From positions 1 to 23,563 of the forward strand of contig CAMPYJ010000041.1 in assembly GCA_946998205.1 (NCBI GenBank): a DNA stretch of 23,563 bases, in the 5' to 3' direction. The stretch comes from an uncultured Prevotella sp. GTDB lineage: Bacteria > Bacteroidota > Bacteroidia > Bacteroidales > Bacteroidaceae. The translations under genes and the position numbers were made by a program. Positions 1-8,097 of the stretch are shown here, one piece after another. How positions within the stretch are numbered: the first letter of the stretch is position 1; each line of letters starts with the position of its first letter. A model generated the notes under the pieces. The model did not search any database and had not been told where the DNA came from. It worked only from the letters and a program-made list of their open reading frames with translations.

Positions 1-106
1 CAAAGGATGAATGATTTATGGCAGCAAAGGCTATTGTTAAATGAAAGAGCCGTGACTCTTCAGTCTTTAATCATGAATTCATTGATGTTTCACGAGCGTG
101 AATTGA

Positions 107-253
107 ATCCTTAAGAAAAATAAGGCAGAAAGAAATATGGCATACTTCACATATATGGACATCCCAAAAGAAGTGCAAAGGTGTATATACACGACTAACT
201 GGATCGAAAGACTCAACAGAAAGTATAAAAGGACTATCACCTTTTTCTTATGA
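107..253 (+). pseudogene. IS256-family (mutator-type) transposase fragment
   Basis: A 48-codon open stretch, with a possible ATG at 137 and a TGA at 251-253, contains IYTTNWIERLNRKYKR preceded by a DIPKEV segment. IS256-family transposases have an equivalent stretch (FPKEIRRxIYTTNxIExLNxxxR) near the catalytic glutamate in their C-terminal half, so the family call rests on that block. The frame has a stop just upstream (104-106), and the reading becomes unrelated and stops soon after the conserved block. The rest of an approximately 400-residue transposase is missing on both sides. This is a decayed insertion sequence, not a working gene. No terminal inverted repeats or target duplication were recognised. 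Confidence 0.6.
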
Positions 254-370
254 ACGCTCGGTATGAAACTAAATATATCTTATAACCTGTATTATGATAA
301 ATAAATATGGAAGATATTAAATGTTTCTGTTTTTGTCGCCTATTTTAGTAGTATTGAATTACGGGATATA

Positions 371-412
371 GGGAGTGAACTTAGCGCTAATTATCGACAC
401 CAAATCACTCCC
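371..412. repeat. 8-bp inverted repeat with internal palindrome
   Basis: GGGAGTGA at 371-378 is matched perfectly by TCACTCCC at 405-412. The 26-base spacer contains the 10-bp palindrome TTAGCGCTAA (381-390). It lies 21 bases past the stop codon of the minus-strand C69 peptidase gene, so it may form the 3' end hairpin of that transcript, but no T-run follows on that strand. It could instead be a protein-binding palindrome or a scar of the neighbouring insertion sequence. The rest of 254-433 shows no gene. Confidence 0.4.
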
Positions 413-433
413 ATGCTGAAAATGTCAGTTTAC

Positions 434-2125
434 TTATTTTACCAGATATTTGTTCCCAGTGCGTGTGACAAGTTCCCTTGCAAATGACACGGGATATCCT
501 GGACGTTTAACTTTAGCAGCGTGGCCTGTCTTTGTTCTTAAAAATTGGCCGTTTCTTTCTGGCTTAATTGCCATGTCGTTATATTTAACAATCAAATGCA
601 CTGCCAGTTGTCTCCATCTATCAAGCATTTCTTGTGCCTTCTTGTTGGAATACTCATTAAGATAATTAATTGCATCATTTTTGTTAGAATGATATCGTCT
701 TTGAGCTTCGGCCTCAATTTTCGTTTGAGTGTTAAAATACGACGATTCCAAAGAGTCACGAACTGCTTGAAGGTCATGAAACATCAAATGATAACGTGGG
801 TAAACCATGTTGCTCACCCAGTTGCATACCCAAAAAGCATTTTTATCAGAGAACGTCACGGCATCTGCGCCTGGTGTGTTGTAACACTCAGGCTGCGAAG
901 TGTTTCCGCAATATATAGGGGTATATGCAATCATGTTCCCATCATCATTACCAAACCAAAGAAGTCCACCGATTTCACGTGGCAACCAGTTTCTCATCTG
1001 ACTGACATAAGAGAATGCAGATTGTTGAGTAGACGTAGGCCGCTCATTGAAATACTGTTTTTCACCAACTTTATACATCAACGGTGTTGGACGGTATGGC
1101 ATCTGCCAAATTCCCCCACCTATATCCGTACTATCCAATGAAAGCGGCGTACCTTCGTAATGGTCTCGCATGCATTTTTGAATGTCTTGCACGCTAACTT
1201 TCTTTTTCGGATAAATCCACAGGGGCATGTCTTCGGCGTTTGGATCTTTCCCCATCGCCCAAGGCAAATAGCGAGACATGTCTTGGAAATGATTGAAAAA
1301 ACTCCATACGCGGGCATCACAGAATCTTCTTCCAGGAAAGTCTGGTTTCGCATATGTATCTTTCCAGGAAAAGTCTGCGTCTTTTCCTGAGTACCAACCT
1401 TTTTCCCTGGCAAATTTAACAACGTCTTTCGCATACATGACGTTCTTCTTATCCTTCATGTTGAACTTCCCGATGCGGCTTTGGTTTGCATGTCCGCATA
1501 TAGCGTCATCTGGAATACGCATGGCCACCCAAACGGTTCCTTTACTACCAGGCCCCTTCCCCATCATTTCCATGATCCATGCTTCATTGGGATCACAAAT
1601 AGTAAAAGTCTCACCTTCACTATTATATCCATATTGATTGGTCAATGTGGTCATTACCTTAATTGCTTCCCGCGCTGTTTTTGAACGTTGCAATGCGATA
1701 TATATCAATGACCCATAATCAATTATACCTGTTGTATCAACCATCTCTTTTCTTCCGCCATAGGTTGTTTCACCAATTGTCACTTGATATTCATTGATGT
1801 TGCCAATGACATTATAGGTTTCTGCAGCTTCCGGGATTTTACCATGATATTCGTTGGTATCCCAATCGTAAACATCCCGCATTGTGCCAGGTTGATGTTT
1901 GCCAGCAGGAAAATGGCACAAGCCAATAAACATTCCGTAATCATCTGCGTTGTAAGAACAGATAACTGATCCATCTGCAGAAGCCTTTTTCCCCACAATG
2001 AAGTTCGTGCAGGCCAATACGTTCTGCGTATTGAGGATAAATGAGCAAGCTGTCATGAAAATGACTTTAGCACATAACGAACCAACGTTATGCTTAATTT
2101 TAGAAAATACAAATCTTATCATCAT
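434..2125 (-). CDS. Secreted family C69 (PepD-like) dipeptidase
   Basis: This is a family C69 cysteine peptidase of the dipeptidase A/PepD group, N-terminal-nucleophile hydrolases that cut dipeptides or short peptides. In this family the nucleophile is the cysteine that becomes residue 1 after the leader is removed. Here the match is the ACTNF block (Cys39 counting from the ATG at 2125), followed by ADGSVICSYNADDYG. It is preceded by a basic stretch and a hydrophobic segment that look like a signal peptide, so export to the periplasm or cell surface is likely. Further family-like blocks include NQYGYNSEGETFTI and AWIMEMMGKGPG. The frame can be extended to a TTG at 2152, but two tandem ATGs (2125 and 2122) are better starts; neither has a Shine-Dalgarno sequence. 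It is the last gene of the ileS-lspA run and follows the DUF4296 gene almost directly. Amino-acid-fermenting Bacteroidales commonly carry several such peptidases. Confidence 0.9.
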   Translation of the reverse strand: MMIRFVFSKIKHNVGSLCAKVIFMTACSFILNTQNVLACTNFIVGKKASADGSVICSYNADDYGMFIGLCHFPAGKHQPGTMRDVYDWDTNEYHGKIPEAAETYNVIGNINEYQVTIGETTYGGRKEMVDTTGIIDYGSLIYIALQRSKTAREAIKVMTTLTNQYGYNSEGETFTICDPNEAWIMEMMGKGPGSKGTVWVAMRIPDDAICGHANQSRIGKFNMKDKKNVMYAKDVVKFAREKGWYSGKDADFSWKDTYAKPDFPGRRFCDARVWSFFNHFQDMSRYLPWAMGKDPNAEDMPLWIYPKKKVSVQDIQKCMRDHYEGTPLSLDSTDIGGGIWQMPYRPTPLMYKVGEKQYFNERPTSTQQSAFSYVSQMRNWLPREIGGLLWFGNDDGNMIAYTPIYCGNTSQPECYNTPGADAVTFSDKNAFWVCNWVSNMVYPRYHLMFHDLQAVRDSLESSYFNTQTKIEAEAQRRYHSNKNDAINYLNEYSNKKAQEMLDRWRQLAVHLIVKYNDMAIKPERNGQFLRTKTGHAAKVKRPGYPVSFARELVTRTGNKYLVK

Positions 2126-2155
2126 ATACGGTGTGATTTTATCTATAAACAATGC

Positions 2156-3106
2156 CTATTTTATTGCTGCTGATGCGGGAATCTTTTCAATGGAAGTCCG
2201 TTTACTTCGTGAAGACTCCAATCTTGAAGCCGATGCTCTCAGTGAATCGTTCCCGCCTCTGCGTTTCGTGTCAGATGGCGTGGTGTCAGAAGCTGCGTCT
2301 CCTGTGTGTGTCTGTTTTGGCGGATGGATTCTAATCAAACTGATATTCGATATTATCATCAGTTTAAACGTCGTGCTATACATATCGGAAGAATTGCCAT
2401 TGTTGAGTATAAAATATCCCTTGATTTCCTTGATGCCAACGCGCTTGTCATCGGAAATTTGAAGCGTATAATGATTCGCCGTTGAGATAAATACGTTTTG
2501 TGAACTGATGCTGTCATTGTTGAACTTGACAGACAGCATCGCCACAGCTTCGCGTGAACCATCATGATATATAAACTGCGTATCAAAGTTTAGCAACAAC
2601 TTGTCACCGGCCTTATAGGCGGTATCCGTCTTCAGCGTGAAGGAACTCAAATTAAAAGGCCTGTAAGGAGAGAACACCATAGATCGTTCTCCTTTCCACA
2701 CATTGGTGGTATCTCCATTTGCCGAGTTCAATCCGTGTTGATTAATTTCGGTTGCAGATGCTCCCAGTGCCATTGCTTCCTTGCTCAGCCTGGTTGAGAG
2801 AGATTCATATATTTTCTGTAATAGTCGCGTGTGCCTTGTGTAGTAAACCATCGAACTGTCAAAATCAGCTTCAGATACGCCATGCTTTTTCAGTATGGCG
2901 GCTTTGTAGACAATCATGGTTGTTGCTTTGCCATCATCCGACTGATACATGGCATCGGCAATGTGGTAATCGTACAAAATGCTTTCCATCTCATCTGGCT
3001 GGATGTAACGTCCTGGCACAGAGGGTGTACACGACACGATTGCCAGCAAGAAGAAAGCAAAGAGTAAATAATATTTTGACGATTGATCACTCATGTGATT
3101 CCTCAT
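2156..3106 (-). CDS. DUF4296 domain-containing lipoprotein
   Basis: A 316-residue protein with a short basic N-terminus, a hydrophobic segment and a lipobox (IVSC, Cys26), so it is probably an envelope lipoprotein. The mature N-terminal part (about residues 33-120, starting with IQPDEMESILYDYHIADAMY) matches what I recall of DUF4296, a domain of unknown function found in Bacteroidota and typically encoded next to lspA. The last 50 or so residues are rich in Ser, Arg, Thr and Ala and look disordered. The ATG at 3106 overlaps the end of lspA by 20 bases; a second in-frame ATG at 3094 would overlap by 8. Either way the two genes are probably translationally coupled. A lipoprotein coupled to the lipoprotein signal peptidase is suggestive, but no function is known. 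Confidence 0.82.
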   Translation of the reverse strand: MRNHMSDQSSKYYLLFAFFLLAIVSCTPSVPGRYIQPDEMESILYDYHIADAMYQSDDGKATTMIVYKAAILKKHGVSEADFDSSMVYYTRHTRLLQKIYESLSTRLSKEAMALGASATEINQHGLNSANGDTTNVWKGERSMVFSPYRPFNLSSFTLKTDTAYKAGDKLLLNFDTQFIYHDGSREAVAMLSVKFNNDSISSQNVFISTANHYTLQISDDKRVGIKEIKGYFILNNGNSSDMYSTTFKLMIISNISLIRIHPPKQTHTGDAASDTTPSDTKRRGGNDSLRASASRLESSRSKRTSIEKIPASAAIK

Positions 3107-3743
3107 TTTTGTCCTCTCCCTTCATGGTAGTTCCTATGAGTTCCAATTCTTTCCGGTAGAAAAGCAGCAAAAGAACTACACCGACACTGATGCATGCGTC
3201 TGAGAAATTGAATATGGGTGAGAAAAAGATAAACTCTTGTCCGCCGAATTGTGGCACCCATTGTGGCCATGTCGTTTCAATGATTGGAAAATAGAACATA
3301 TCCACCACCCTACCATGCAGGAACGGCGCATAGCCGGAACCGAATGGCACAAACTCTGCGACGTCATAAGGTGTGGAGGGAGAAAACATCAATCCATAAA
3401 ACATAGAGTCGATGATATTTCCCATCGCGCCAGCAAGAACCATGGCAAGACAGATGACGTAACCTCTTGGTTGCTGACGTTTCACCAATTTATACATATA
3501 GTAGGAAATCACCAAGATGGCTACTATTCTGAAAAGGCTCAACGTCAATTTGTTAAAAAAGGTCATGCCGTATGCCATTCCATTGTTCTCGATGAACCTG
3601 ATGTAGAACCAATCGGCTATGTGAATGGAGTCGTCTAAGGTCATGTGGGTTTTAACCAATATCTTGATGATCTGATCAATCACCAAGATGGCCACAACAA
3701 TGATTATCGCTAATTTTCCGTCTGTAATATATCTCTTCATCAA
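3087..3743 (-). CDS. lspA: Lipoprotein signal peptidase (signal peptidase II)
   Basis: LspA is an inner-membrane aspartyl peptidase that removes the signal peptide of prolipoproteins after diacylglyceryl transfer to the lipobox cysteine. Hydrophobic segments lie at about residues 11-30, 67-83, 95-112 and 183-196. The signature blocks are DQIIKILV (23-30), ENNGMAYGM (52-60), GAMGNIIDS with the catalytic Asp112, VVDMFYFP (147-153) and FNFSDACIS with the catalytic Asp182. At 218 residues it is longer than the roughly 165 of E. coli LspA because of an insertion between the two aspartates (about 117-172), which I recall as usual in Bacteroidota. It sits 34 bases downstream of the DksA-like gene and overlaps the DUF4296 gene. 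E. coli also has ileS and lspA together, so the linkage is found across phyla. Confidence 0.96.
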   Translation of the reverse strand: MMKRYITDGKLAIIIVVAILVIDQIIKILVKTHMTLDDSIHIADWFYIRFIENNGMAYGMTFFNKLTLSLFRIVAILVISYYMYKLVKRQQPRGYVICLAMVLAGAMGNIIDSMFYGLMFSPSTPYDVAEFVPFGSGYAPFLHGRVVDMFYFPIIETTWPQWVPQFGGQEFIFFSPIFNFSDACISVGVVLLLLFYRKELELIGTTMKGEDKNEESHE

Positions 3744-3777
3744 TTTTTGATTATGATATGTAGAGTGTCATCCTGTA

Positions 3778-4158
3778 TTAGTGGTTACGCGCCTTCTTTG
3801 ACGCCACGCTCAAAGTAGCATGCGGCACAGCCTTCAATCTTTCTTTCGGAATCAATTCACCTGTCATCCGGTCAATGCCGTACGTTTTGTTGTTGATTCG
3901 CACCAATGCGGCTTCCAATCCCTGGATGAACTTCTGCTGACGGTTAGCCATCTGTACCAGCTCTTCCTTGGTTTGCGTGGCGCTACCCTCTTCAAGAGCC
4001 TTGTACGTTGGAGACGTATCATCGATGTCATTGCCATCAGAATTCATGATTTGTCTCATCATGGTTGTATAATCTCTGCGGGCCAGACTCAATTTTTCAT
4101 GTATGATAATGCGAAACTCTTCCAGTTCTGCATCGCTATACCTTTTCTTCTCTTCCAT
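3778..4158 (-). CDS. TraR/DksA-like protein without zinc-finger cysteines
   Basis: A 126-residue protein of the TraR/DksA type. It has a charged helical N-terminal half (about residues 8-90, coiled-coil-like) and a C-terminal block YGIDRMTGELIPKERLKAVP (93-112). In classical DksA this block is a four-cysteine zinc finger (CxxCGxxIxxxRLxAxPxxxxCxxC). Here every one of those cysteines is absent, although the surrounding IPKERL and P-ATL pattern is kept. DksA proteins bind the RNA polymerase secondary channel with ppGpp; whether this cysteine-free form does so cannot be told from sequence. The ATG at 4158 (MEEKKRYSDAELEEF) is preferred over an upstream in-frame GTG at 4191. It lies between ileS and lspA in the same orientation, which is typical for Bacteroidota. 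Confidence 0.85.
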   Translation of the reverse strand: MEEKKRYSDAELEEFRIIIHEKLSLARRDYTTMMRQIMNSDGNDIDDTSPTYKALEEGSATQTKEELVQMANRQQKFIQGLEAALVRINNKTYGIDRMTGELIPKERLKAVPHATLSVASKKARNH

Positions 4159-4178
4159 GTAAAATGAATTCAAACATA

Positions 4179-4210
4179 CGGCAGGCAACACATCAACCTG
4201 CTTCCTGCCG
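4179..4210 (-). other. Intergenic hairpin between ileS and the DksA-like gene
   Basis: A perfect 7-bp stem (CGGCAGG at 4179-4185 with CCTGCCG at 4204-4210) encloses an 18-base loop. It falls in the 69-base gap after the ileS stop and ends about 20 bases before the DksA-like start. No T-run follows on the minus strand, so it is more likely an mRNA processing or stabilising hairpin, or chance, than an intrinsic terminator. Confidence 0.35.
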
Positions 4211-4227
4211 CACTTATAGTTGTGATA

Positions 4228-7200
4228 CTATACTTTTTTTACCAAAATATGAAGTTTGAAATCGTCAAAGTCAACCTCTACCCCATCATTCTCATTGATG
4301 ACGACGTCGTCTGCCAGCACCTGACTTTTGATGTAATCGCCAAATGCCCGTATGGCTTCGTCGGTATGTTCATAGGGAGAAACGGTCACGTTAATTCGGT
4401 CGGTAATCTCAAAATCACTTTCCTTACGAAGATTCTGAATACGATTGATGAGTTCCCGGGCCATGCCTTCTTTCTTCAGGTCATCCGTCAATTCCACTTC
4501 CAGGGCCACGGTCAGATTTCCCTCGTTGGACACCAACCAGCCTGGAATATCCTCATTGACAATTTCCACATCATCTCTTTCAACCGTTACGTCCTCTCCG
4601 TCAACAGCAAAGCTGATGCTGCCGTCATGTTCCAAGGATGCTATTTGCTCTTGAGTGATATGGTTCATGAAGTTAGCAACCCCCTTCATGAGTTTTCCAA
4701 ACTTCTTACCCATGGTTCGGAAGTTGCACTTCACTTTCTTAACCAGCAAACCTTCACCCTCCATGAAGTTCAGTTCCTTTACGTTGACCTCTCGCTTAAT
4801 CAAATCTGCCATCACGTTGATTCGGCGTTTTTGTTCCTCATCGATGGCAGGAATCATGATCTGCTTCAGTGGCTGACGTACCTTAACGTTCACTTTGCGG
4901 CGCAATGCCAACACCATGCTCGTGACTTTTTGAGCCAAGTCCATGCGTGCTTCCAGGTCTTCGTTGATCAACCGCTCATCCGCAACAGGAAAATCTTCCA
5001 AGTGAACACTCTCCGCTTTTCCTCCCAAATCAAGATATAACTGATCTGCGTAGAACGGAGCGAAGGGAGCCAGCAACTTGCTGACGGTCATCAAGCAGGT
5101 ATGCAAGGTCTGGTATGCTGAACGCTTGTCGGCACTCATCTCCTTCCCCCAGAAACGTTTTCTGTTGAGACGAACATACCAGTTGCTTAGGTCGTCATTA
5201 ACAAAATTATCAATCATTCTGCCTGCGCGGGTTGGATCATACCCGTTCAACGCTGTCTCGACGTTTTTAATCAAGGAGTTGAGTTTAGAAATAATCCATA
5301 AGTCAATCTCGGGCGTCTGGTGCTTGTTTGCATGTGTAGCGGCTGGGGCGAAACCATCCACGTTGGCATACAAGGCGAAGAATGAATAAGTATTATATAA
5401 GGTACCGAAGAATTTGCGCCGCACCTCATCTACGCCATCTTCATCAAACTTCAAGTTGTCCCATGGGGCCGAGTTGGTAATCATGTAAAAGCGCACGGCA
5501 TCAGCTCCATATTTCTCAATCATGTCGAATGGATTCTTGACATTTCCCAGGTGCTTACTCATTTTGTTGCCCTTGGCGTCGAGAACCAATCCGGTAGAGA
5601 TAACGTTTTTGAAAGCCACCGAATCGAAGACCATCGTTGCGATGGCGTGCAGGGTAAAGAACCAGCCGCGCGTCTGATCCACGCCTTCATTGATAAAGTC
5701 GGCCGGGAAGAATGCGGGCGGAACGGGCGTGCCGTGATAGGTGCTTTCAATCATTGCCTTACGGGCATCTTCTCCGGTCAGTACCCTGTCCTGCTCATCG
5801 CGCAAGGTCTTGCCCTCGGCCATGTCGCCTTCAAAAGGATAGTGCTGTTGCGCATAGGGCATCGAACCGCTGTCAAACCAAACGTCAATCAAGTCGTTCT
5901 CACGATACATGGGTTCTCCCTGTTCGTTTACCAACACGATGCTGTCGACGTATGGACGGTGCAAGTCTATCTTGTCGTAATTGGCTTGCGAATAGTCGCC
6001 GGGTACGAATCCTTGGTCTTTCAACGGGTTCGACTTCATGAAACCGGCTGCCACGCTCTTTTCCAGCTCATCGTAAAGTTCGGCCAAGCTGCCAATACAT
6101 TTCTCGCCTTTGTTCTCATCCCGCCATATCGGCAAGGGTGTTCCCCAGAAGCGACTGCGGCTTAGGTTCCAGTCATTCAAGTTTTCAAGCCAGTTGCCAA
6201 AACGTCCCGACCCCGTCGACTGTGGTTGCCAGTTGATGGTGTTGTTCAGTTCCACCATTCGCTCTTTCTTGGCCGTGTCCTTGATGAACCAGCTGTCCAG
6301 CGGATAGTACAAGATGGGCTTGTCTGTTCTCCAGCAGTGCGGATAGCTGTGTACGTGTTTCTCTATCTTGAATGCCGTTCCTGCCATCTTCATTTCCATA
6401 ACCATGATGACGTTCAGGTCTTCCGCTTTTTCTGATGCTTCCACATCCCACACCCCATTAGGATTGAACTTGGGGTCATACGCGTTCTTCACATAGTCGC
6501 CAGCGTGATGCGCATACGCTTCCACGTCCAAACACTTCTCCACGAAGTTCGCATCCAGTTCTGTAACGAGATAATACTTTCCCTGCAGGTCAACCATGGG
6601 GCGTGTTTCGCCTTTCTTGTTGATTAAATACAAGTCAGGTATCCGTGCGTCCTTAGCCACCTTGGCGTCATCAGCGCCGAAGGTTGGCGCGATATGCACG
6701 ATGCCCGTACCGTCGTCGGTGGTAACGTAGTCGCCAAGGATTACTCTGAAGGCCTCACCCGCCATCTCTACAAACTGGTCTTTGCCATTCTCGCCCCGGA
6801 ACACTTTCTCGGGATGTGCCTTTGCGTATTGCTGGACAAACGGTGCCGCATTGGCGTCCACTTTCTCAGCGGGTTTCACCCATGGCATCAGTTGCTCGTA
6901 GCGCAAGCCTTCAAGGTCACTTCCCTTGTAATGGCGTAACACTTGATAGGGCACCACCTTCTCACCTTTATTATATGGGGGCATTTCATCACCAGGAGCC
7001 ACCAGTCCGTTGGCCGGCAAATAGGCGTTCAAGCGCTCGGCTGCCATGATGACGTTGATTTTCTCTGCCGTGTAAGGGTTGTAAGTGCGTACCGAAACGT
7101 AGTCAAACTTCGGCCCCACGCAGAGTGCCGTGTTCGATGGAAGGGTCCAGGGCGTGGTGGTCCATGCCACCAAATAAGTCGCTCCCCAGTTGTTTGCCGC

Positions 7201-7899
7201 CAACTCGGCATCGAGCTTAGCCAGCGTGTCCTCATCCGTCTTGAACATTGCCGTAACGGTGGTGTCTTTCACGTCGCGATAACAGCCAGGTTGGTTCAAC
7301 TCGTGCGAGCTCAATCCTGTACCTGCTGCGGGAGAATAGGGCTGAATGGTGTAGCCTTTGTACATCAATCCTTTGTTGTAAAGTTGCTTCAAGAGCCACC
7401 ACAGCGTTTCGATGTATTTGTTGTCGTAGGTCACATAAGGATGGTCAAGGTCTACGAAATAGCCCATTTCCTCAGTCAGCATTCGCCACTCTTCGGTGAA
7501 CTTCATGACGTTCTCGCGACATTTGCGGTTATAGTCTTCCACCGAGATGTAATGCTCTGAATTCTTGTTGTCGATGTCTTTCTTGTTGATGCCCAGCTCT
7601 TTCTCAACTCCCAGCTCTACGGGCAGGCCGTGTGTGTCCCATCCTGCCTTGCGCAGCACTTGGAACCCTTGCATGGTTTTGTACCGGTTGAACGTGTCCT
7701 TGATGGCGCGGGCCAGTACATGATGAATGCCGGGATGACCGTTTGCCGACGGAGGACCCTCAAAGAAGATGAACCGTTCACAACCTTCACGCTCATCGAT
7801 AGACCTGTGGAAAATGTACTGTTTCTCCCACTTTGCCAAGATATCCTTGTTTGTTTGGGTCAAGTCAAGCCCTTTGTGTTCGGCAAATTTTTTAGTCAT
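4228..7899 (-). CDS. ileS: Isoleucyl-tRNA synthetase, eukaryote-like type (IleRS2)
   Basis: IleRS is the class Ia synthetase that charges tRNA-Ile in the cytoplasm. Visible blocks are the nucleotide-binding signature ANGHPGIHH (52-60), GWDTHGLPVE (86-95), the CP1 editing-domain block WTTTPWTLPSN (246-256) and KMSK (779-782). A long C-terminal tRNA-binding region ends near residue 1223. GWDTHGLP (rather than GWDCHGLP), the great length and the lack of an obvious C-terminal Cys4 zinc finger fit the eukaryote-like type 2 enzyme. The HIGH box is rearranged: where HxGH is expected the sequence reads G57-I-H-H60. Type 2 enzymes are generally insensitive to mupirocin, and the GxHH form has been linked to extreme resistance. 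The ATG at 7899 lies 37 bases from a good -7 box, and the gene heads the operon running through the C69 peptidase gene. Confidence 0.97.
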   Translation of the reverse strand: MTKKFAEHKGLDLTQTNKDILAKWEKQYIFHRSIDEREGCERFIFFEGPPSANGHPGIHHVLARAIKDTFNRYKTMQGFQVLRKAGWDTHGLPVELGVEKELGINKKDIDNKNSEHYISVEDYNRKCRENVMKFTEEWRMLTEEMGYFVDLDHPYVTYDNKYIETLWWLLKQLYNKGLMYKGYTIQPYSPAAGTGLSSHELNQPGCYRDVKDTTVTAMFKTDEDTLAKLDAELAANNWGATYLVAWTTTPWTLPSNTALCVGPKFDYVSVRTYNPYTAEKINVIMAAERLNAYLPANGLVAPGDEMPPYNKGEKVVPYQVLRHYKGSDLEGLRYEQLMPWVKPAEKVDANAAPFVQQYAKAHPEKVFRGENGKDQFVEMAGEAFRVILGDYVTTDDGTGIVHIAPTFGADDAKVAKDARIPDLYLINKKGETRPMVDLQGKYYLVTELDANFVEKCLDVEAYAHHAGDYVKNAYDPKFNPNGVWDVEASEKAEDLNVIMVMEMKMAGTAFKIEKHVHSYPHCWRTDKPILYYPLDSWFIKDTAKKERMVELNNTINWQPQSTGSGRFGNWLENLNDWNLSRSRFWGTPLPIWRDENKGEKCIGSLAELYDELEKSVAAGFMKSNPLKDQGFVPGDYSQANYDKIDLHRPYVDSIVLVNEQGEPMYRENDLIDVWFDSGSMPYAQQHYPFEGDMAEGKTLRDEQDRVLTGEDARKAMIESTYHGTPVPPAFFPADFINEGVDQTRGWFFTLHAIATMVFDSVAFKNVISTGLVLDAKGNKMSKHLGNVKNPFDMIEKYGADAVRFYMITNSAPWDNLKFDEDGVDEVRRKFFGTLYNTYSFFALYANVDGFAPAATHANKHQTPEIDLWIISKLNSLIKNVETALNGYDPTRAGRMIDNFVNDDLSNWYVRLNRKRFWGKEMSADKRSAYQTLHTCLMTVSKLLAPFAPFYADQLYLDLGGKAESVHLEDFPVADERLINEDLEARMDLAQKVTSMVLALRRKVNVKVRQPLKQIMIPAIDEEQKRRINVMADLIKREVNVKELNFMEGEGLLVKKVKCNFRTMGKKFGKLMKGVANFMNHITQEQIASLEHDGSISFAVDGEDVTVERDDVEIVNEDIPGWLVSNEGNLTVALEVELTDDLKKEGMARELINRIQNLRKESDFEITDRINVTVSPYEHTDEAIRAFGDYIKSQVLADDVVINENDGVEVDFDDFKLHILVKKV

Positions 7900-7936
7900 A
7901 AGTATATTCAGTTAGAGTATGTTATTATTTTAAGCG

Positions 7937-7969
7937 CAAAGGTAACAAAAAAATCTCATGATGCACAAA
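7937..7969 (-). promoter_or_regulatory. Bacteroidota-type promoter of the ileS operon
   Basis: On the minus strand a TTTG (-33 box, 7966-7969) is followed after 21 bases by TACCTTTG (7937-7944), a perfect match to the TAnnTTTG -7 box of the primary Bacteroidota sigma factor. The expected transcript start is about 30 bases before the ileS ATG. No comparable box was seen inside the downstream gaps, which supports a single operon. Confidence 0.7.
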
Positions 7970-8012
7970 AATTATAGAATGGATAGCTGACAAATATCTC
8001 ATCTTAATGCAA

Positions 8013-8051
8013 TTTCTCCCCATCCTCATAAAAAACGAAGATGGGGAGAAA
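8013..8051 (-). terminator. Strong 12-bp hairpin after the fimbrillin gene
   Basis: TTTCTCCCCATC (8013-8024) and GATGGGGAGAAA (8040-8051) pair perfectly over 12 bp around a 15-base loop, 46 bases past the fimbrillin stop codon on the minus strand. The stem is GC-rich in its core, but the minus strand continues with AAATTGC rather than a T-run. It is therefore a likely transcript-end or 3'-protecting hairpin rather than a textbook intrinsic terminator. Confidence 0.5.
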
Positions 8052-8097
8052 AAGGTGATGAAACATAAAATGCTCTCATCTATTTGTTCACATTGGG

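Noticed and set aside
1..114. An open frame entering from the left edge and stopping at 112-114
   Set aside because: Only 37 codons are visible, with no motif. It could be the end of a gene outside the window or chance, and it is not in the same frame as the transposase fragment.
2125..2152. TTG at 2152 as the start of the C69 peptidase
   Set aside because: Tandem ATGs at 2125 and 2122 still leave a full signal-peptide-like leader before the nucleophile cysteine.
4222..5040. A 272-codon plus-strand frame, and others at 5551-6165 and 6943-7560, opposite ileS
   Set aside because: All are antisense to well-conserved ileS sequence, and their translations show no family motifs.
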